Below are positions 61,159-64,000 of a stretch of DNA of 64,000 bases, piece by piece; position 1 is the first letter of the stretch, and each line of letters begins with the position of its first letter. The notes below the pieces were generated by a model that did no database searches, was not told where the DNA came from, and saw nothing but the letters and a program-made list of their open reading frames with translations. Source of the DNA: Magicicada septendecula (taxonomy: Eukaryota > Arthropoda > Insecta > Hemiptera > Cicadidae); assembly GCA_034769895.1 (NCBI GenBank), contig CM068367.1, positions 1,314,681,046-1,314,745,045 on the forward strand, read 5' to 3'. The position numbers and the translations under genes were made by a program.

Positions 61159-61455
61159 TTAACGAGATACAATTTCCACATGCGCTGTCTGGTTCTTCAT
61201 CCCTCGAAACACAAGATGTAGGTCGCTGGGATTTATATGACGGAGTTCTTCATCTGTAAAGACGTCAGCATACCTCTTAGGTAGATATACACGATAGCGA
61301 CGCTCACAATCTTCCAACGTTACAAGCACAGACTTCCCATATCGCGTGTCCACATGCAACATGTTAACGATCGGATACTGTTTGTCCACTGTTAATTCTG
61401 CACAACGTTTGTACTCAATAGCAGAAACTGCGTTGAATTTTGTGATAAACGACAT
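61159..61455 (-). CDS. Small Polinton-associated protein, possible OB fold
   Basis: A 98-residue protein with no stop inside. It reads MSFITKFNAVSAIEYKRCAE, then KQYPIVNMLHVDTRYGKSVL, then the conserved-looking block RRYRVYLPKRYADVFTDEEL and INPSDLHLVFRGM. The alternation of short beta strands around YGKSVLVTLED and YRVYLPKRY, with DLHLVFRG at the end, suggests an OB-like beta barrel and nucleic-acid binding. This is an inference from pattern only. Small proteins with a (F/Y)LPKR motif are, to my recollection, common next to Maverick genes in insects. It is transcribed away from the integrase. ATG 61455 follows a non-coding spacer, and a poly(A) signal follows the stop. A degenerate paralogue lies upstream (61766-62127). 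Confidence 0.7.
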   Translation of the reverse strand: MSFITKFNAVSAIEYKRCAELTVDKQYPIVNMLHVDTRYGKSVLVTLEDCERRYRVYLPKRYADVFTDEELRHINPSDLHLVFRGMKNQTAHVEIVSR

Positions 61456-61715
61456 TATTTATGAGAAGTGAAGACGTCTGTATCAAGCGAGGTGGAACCA
61501 TACAATGTCAGAATATTCGCTACAAAGAAGACTAGTGAAAGTAATGGTGGTGATGTGGTCATCAGGAAAGTTCACTTTCATCGCCTGAAGCTTTGCATGT
61601 ACATACACACAGGCAGAATTAGCGCTGTTACAAAATATATATATTAGGAAAGTCCACAGAAATAGTTATCGCCAGATCCGTTCTAAATAAGTTAATGTCT
61701 TTTCAAATAGTATTC
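61456..61715. other. Spacer between the duplicated small genes
   Basis: It contains a block at 61589-61677 (TTTGCATGTACATAC...GGAAAGTCCACAGAAATAG) that is repeated at 62342-62425. This block is probably the shared 5' flank of the two copies. Confidence 0.6.
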
Positions 61716-61765
61716 TCTGCACTACAGTCAAACATACGCACACACAGTGATAAAAAAATTGTGTA

Positions 61766-62127
61766 TTAAAAGTAGTTTGTTACCTTAACAAGTACTGTTA
61801 TCCTACGCCGTTTTTCCTCATGCCACGAAACACGAGATGTAGATCGCTGGGGTTTTATAAATTGTTTATTAAGTCTTTTAGAAATGGTCTTATACTTGAG
61901 CTTGGCCTGTTGACTATTGCTTTTAATTTTGTAATTTCTACAGGTGTTAACCGTTTCGGAGAAAAAAACCATTTATGGAGAAGATCCTCCTCCTCTTGTT
62001 TTGATATGGTATTTATTCTATGATCCATCCTTCTTGTTCCTATAATAATAACAGTACCTGCTTCATTATCATATACATTATGTGCTGTATATAAATATAT
62101 ACATAAGGCTTTCAACACACACATCAT
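61766..62127 (-). pseudogene. Degenerate tandem paralogue of the 98-residue gene
   Basis: The 3' flank (61716-61792) repeats 61088-61166, and the 5' flank (62342-62425) repeats 61589-61677. The intervening coding part has drifted. One frame from ATG 62127 gives 90 codons with KWFFSPKRLTPVEITKLKAI, alignable to YRVYLPKRYADVFTDEELRHI. In a different frame the end NPSDLHLVFRGM is intact at 61814-61850 before a premature stop. The copy is thus frameshifted and has lost the poly(A) hexamer. It could still be expressed as a shorter protein from the 62127 start. Confidence 0.6.
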
Positions 62128-62542
62128 AAATCCGGAACAGGAAAGGTATTATAACAAATATTACGAAAACAAGTACGTATGGTCACGTACATAGATCAAC
62201 GTTTAAACAAATTACGAACTAATATCGTTACAATAATAATAGTACATAAACTTACGTTTACTATCGTCCGAACTGAAGTATGGAGAGGCAATAACTATAG
62301 ATATCACAGTAAGAATTTTTGTTGTTGTTTTTAACAGGTGGTGTTTTTGCATGTACATACATGCAGAATTATGACTGTTACATAATATATATTAGGAAAG
62401 TCGTCAGAAATAGTTATCGCCTGCAGGCATATACAAGTTTACTAACGAAATTAACAAATACTGAAAACAAAGGAACTGTTATACATATATATATACATAG
62501 TTTTTATTTAACCGCATGTATTATGTTAGTGTATCTTAAACC
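62128..62542. other. Divergent intergenic region upstream of integrase
   Basis: It holds the duplicated flank block (62342-62425) and a TATA-rich stretch ATACATATATATATACATAG near 62480-62499, about 45 nt before the integrase ATG. Both the minus-strand paralogue and the integrase would be transcribed outward from here. Confidence 0.5.
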
Positions 62543-63478
62543 ATGAACAACGCACGCAAGAATATTGCGCAAGAGCTACACAGAGCGGCGAGAAGGAATT
62601 TCGTTAGACGCGCAGTTGAACTGAAGGGTATGCACGATTTGTACCAAGCGGATCTTGTGGAAATGATACCATACGCTCGAGTGAACAAAGGGTACAAGTA
62701 TATGATGACTGTAATCAATGCGTTTACCAAGTACGCGTACGCTGTACCATTGAAAACGAAGACCGGGAAAGAAGTGACGAACGCGTTGAAGCCTATACTA
62801 GCCGCTAACCGAATGAAGTATTTACAGACAGACAACGGGAAGGAGTATTACAACAGCACAGTACAAGCGTTGCTAAAAAAGTATAATGTGAAACATTACT
62901 CAACCTATAGTGAGAAAAAAGCTTCCATAGTGGAACGTTTTAATCGCACACTGAAGACCCACATGTATCGAGCTTTCAGCGAACAAGGACACTACCGCTG
63001 GTTGGATCTACTACCTACATTACTGAAATCGTACAACAATACAACACACAGAACCATTGGTATGAAACCTAGTGAAGTGAATGACGCCAACGAACATATA
63101 GTGTTGGAACGAATAAGGAAGAACACAGCGCCTAAAATCAGTCCAACGAAACCACCCAAATTTAAAGTCGGTGACCGTGTTCGTATAAGTAAGCACAAAA
63201 TGACGTTCACCAAAGGTTATACGCCGAATTGGACTAACGAAATATTCACTGTGGATCAAGTACAATCCACGACCATCCCAGTCACTTATCTGCTAAAAGA
63301 CCATCTAAACAAAGTGTTGAAAGGTGGTTTTTACGAGCACGAGATTAGTAAGTCCAAAGTCGGCGACGTATACCTAGTGGAAAAGGTGTTACAACGCAAA
63401 GGTGACAGAGTGCGTGTTCGTTGGCTTGGTTTCGATGGTAAACACGATGCATGGATACATAAGAAAGATCTAATATAA
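62543..63478 (+). CDS. INT: Polinton integrase with C-terminal chromodomain
   Basis: A 311-residue retroviral-type integrase (rve/RNase-H fold) that would join the element's ends to host DNA. The catalytic triad is visible: D37 in YQADLVEM, D97 in YLQTDNGKEY and E131 in KKASIVERFNRTLK, with 33 residues between the last two. The core is followed by the conserved YNNTTHRTIGMKPSEV (about 164-179). An SH3-like segment with FKVGDRVRISK (207-217) comes next. A chromodomain at about 275-311 ends the protein: VYLVEKVLQRKGDRV, RVRWLGFDGKHDAWI and KKDLI. The N-terminal zinc-binding HHCC region is short or absent from this ATG. The frame is uninterrupted. The chromodomain may steer insertion to marked chromatin (family knowledge). 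The ATPase gene follows after 29 nt. Confidence 0.95.
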   Translation: MNNARKNIAQELHRAARRNFVRRAVELKGMHDLYQADLVEMIPYARVNKGYKYMMTVINAFTKYAYAVPLKTKTGKEVTNALKPILAANRMKYLQTDNGKEYYNSTVQALLKKYNVKHYSTYSEKKASIVERFNRTLKTHMYRAFSEQGHYRWLDLLPTLLKSYNNTTHRTIGMKPSEVNDANEHIVLERIRKNTAPKISPTKPPKFKVGDRVRISKHKMTFTKGYTPNWTNEIFTVDQVQSTTIPVTYLLKDHLNKVLKGGFYEHEISKSKVGDVYLVEKVLQRKGDRVRVRWLGFDGKHDAWIHKKDLI

Positions 63479-63507
63479 AAAAGGTGACAGCACGTAATGA
63501 AAACAGT

Positions 63508-64000
63508 ATGCTTTCGGTATTCACAAAGATGAAGATTGTACAGCAAGCAAACAAATTACCAATAAAGGATATGGACTTTTTGGCTGGTGACGAAGACAGT
63601 GCTAAACGTAAACATGGCCCGCTATTACCGAACAGTATTCGCTGTATCGTTACAGGCCCAAGTTCCTGTGGGAAATCAAATGTGCTATTCAACCTACTGT
63701 TTGATGCCAACGGACTACGTTTCCGCAACGTATACGTGTTTTCAAAATCATTATTTCAACCAAAATACAGAATGCTAGAAACAGTGATGAAATCACTCGC
63801 TGATGAAGGTTTAGGTTATCATGCATACAGCGAGAACGAAGAAGTCCCGCTACCGAGTGAAATCACTGGTCTCGACTCTGTTATCGTATTCGATGACGTA
63901 TCGTGTGAAAGACAAAACAATATTCGAAAGTATTTTGCTATGGGGAGACATAGCGGTGTGGACACATTCTATCTATGCCAGACATATAGCCAGATACCGA
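63508..64000 (+). CDS. Polinton packaging ATPase (A32/FtsK-HerA type), partial
   Basis: The frame from ATG 63508 stays open for 164 codons to the window edge, so the 3' end is missing. The Walker A loop is GPSSCGKSNVL (residues 50-60) and Walker B is VIVFDDVSC (125-133), preceded by the strand FRNVYVFSKS. Toward the edge, IRKYFAMGRHSGVDTFYLCQ (about 140-159) matches the region after Walker B in A32-like genome-packaging ATPases of Polintons and related large DNA viruses. The enzyme is thought to pump element DNA into capsids. It is co-oriented with the integrase and 29 nt downstream. A second Met at residue 8 is an alternative start. Confidence 0.93.
   Translation, partial: MLSVFTKMKIVQQANKLPIKDMDFLAGDEDSAKRKHGPLLPNSIRCIVTGPSSCGKSNVLFNLLFDANGLRFRNVYVFSKSLFQPKYRMLETVMKSLADEGLGYHAYSENEEVPLPSEITGLDSVIVFDDVSCERQNNIRKYFAMGRHSGVDTFYLCQTYSQIP

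Larger units (their letters stand above)
60150..64000 (+). mobile_element. Polinton/Maverick element, one side (partial)
   Basis: An integrase with chromodomain and a packaging ATPase side by side identify a Polinton. The small minus-strand gene, its degenerate duplicate and the repeat-rich flank belong to the same unit by position. The left boundary is not defined: no terminal inverted repeat or 6-bp duplication could be paired, because the other end is outside the window. The element could begin anywhere from about 58.2 to 60.2 kb. Expected genes beyond base 64000 are capsid proteins, protease and protein-primed DNA polymerase B. Confidence 0.82.

Overview
This looks like a gene-poor stretch of a large animal genome, most likely an insect and perhaps a hemimetabolous one such as a cockroach or termite. 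I infer this from the AT-rich, intron- or intergenic-like sequence, the many short microsatellites, and the load of arthropod-type transposons. The species cannot be fixed from the sequence. I found no host protein-coding exon, rRNA or functional tRNA that I can defend. Nearly everything interpretable is mobile-element DNA of different ages.

Layout. 0-9.3 kb: decayed LINE 3' ends on the minus strand, a (TG)n tract, a near-perfect 56-58 nt hairpin, and a DNA-transposon remnant with a transposase C-terminus. 9.3-23 kb: Jockey-type and other LINE relics, a LINE ORF with an in-frame internal deletion, and next to it a palindromic mariner-like element (19362-20284) whose two halves are inverted copies of a 5' end. 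23-41 kb: LINE tails, a 478-bp hAT-type MITE with a perfect 8-bp target duplication, a decayed mariner-superfamily copy with a LINE tail inserted in it, a solo LTR, a hAT element with a ZMYM-like transposase fragment, a LINE with an expanded (GAA)n tail, and a retroelement gag broken by a 38-bp tandem duplication. 41-58 kb: a 500-bp hAT-type element with a perfect target duplication, a second member of that family apparently split by nested insertions, two copies of an unclassified dispersed repeat, several LINE 3' ends, and a 1.3-kb mariner-superfamily transposon that looks intact (56053-57366). A second solo LTR follows.

The right end (about 59 kb to the window edge) is the most notable part: one side of a Polinton/Maverick element. 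It carries an uninterrupted integrase with a chromodomain (62543-63478). It is followed 29 nt later by a packaging-ATPase gene with Walker A and B motifs that runs off the window (63508-64000). A small minus-strand gene (61159-61455) has a degenerate tandem paralogue at 61766-62127. Minisatellites and repeated modules lie to their left. In Polintons the integrase inserts the element, and the ATPase is inferred from viral relatives to package DNA. The DNA polymerase, protease and capsid genes would lie beyond base 64000.

LINE, hAT and mariner calls rest on translated motifs and terminal structure read by eye. Clade names are therefore tentative, and boundaries are approximate unless a target duplication is stated.
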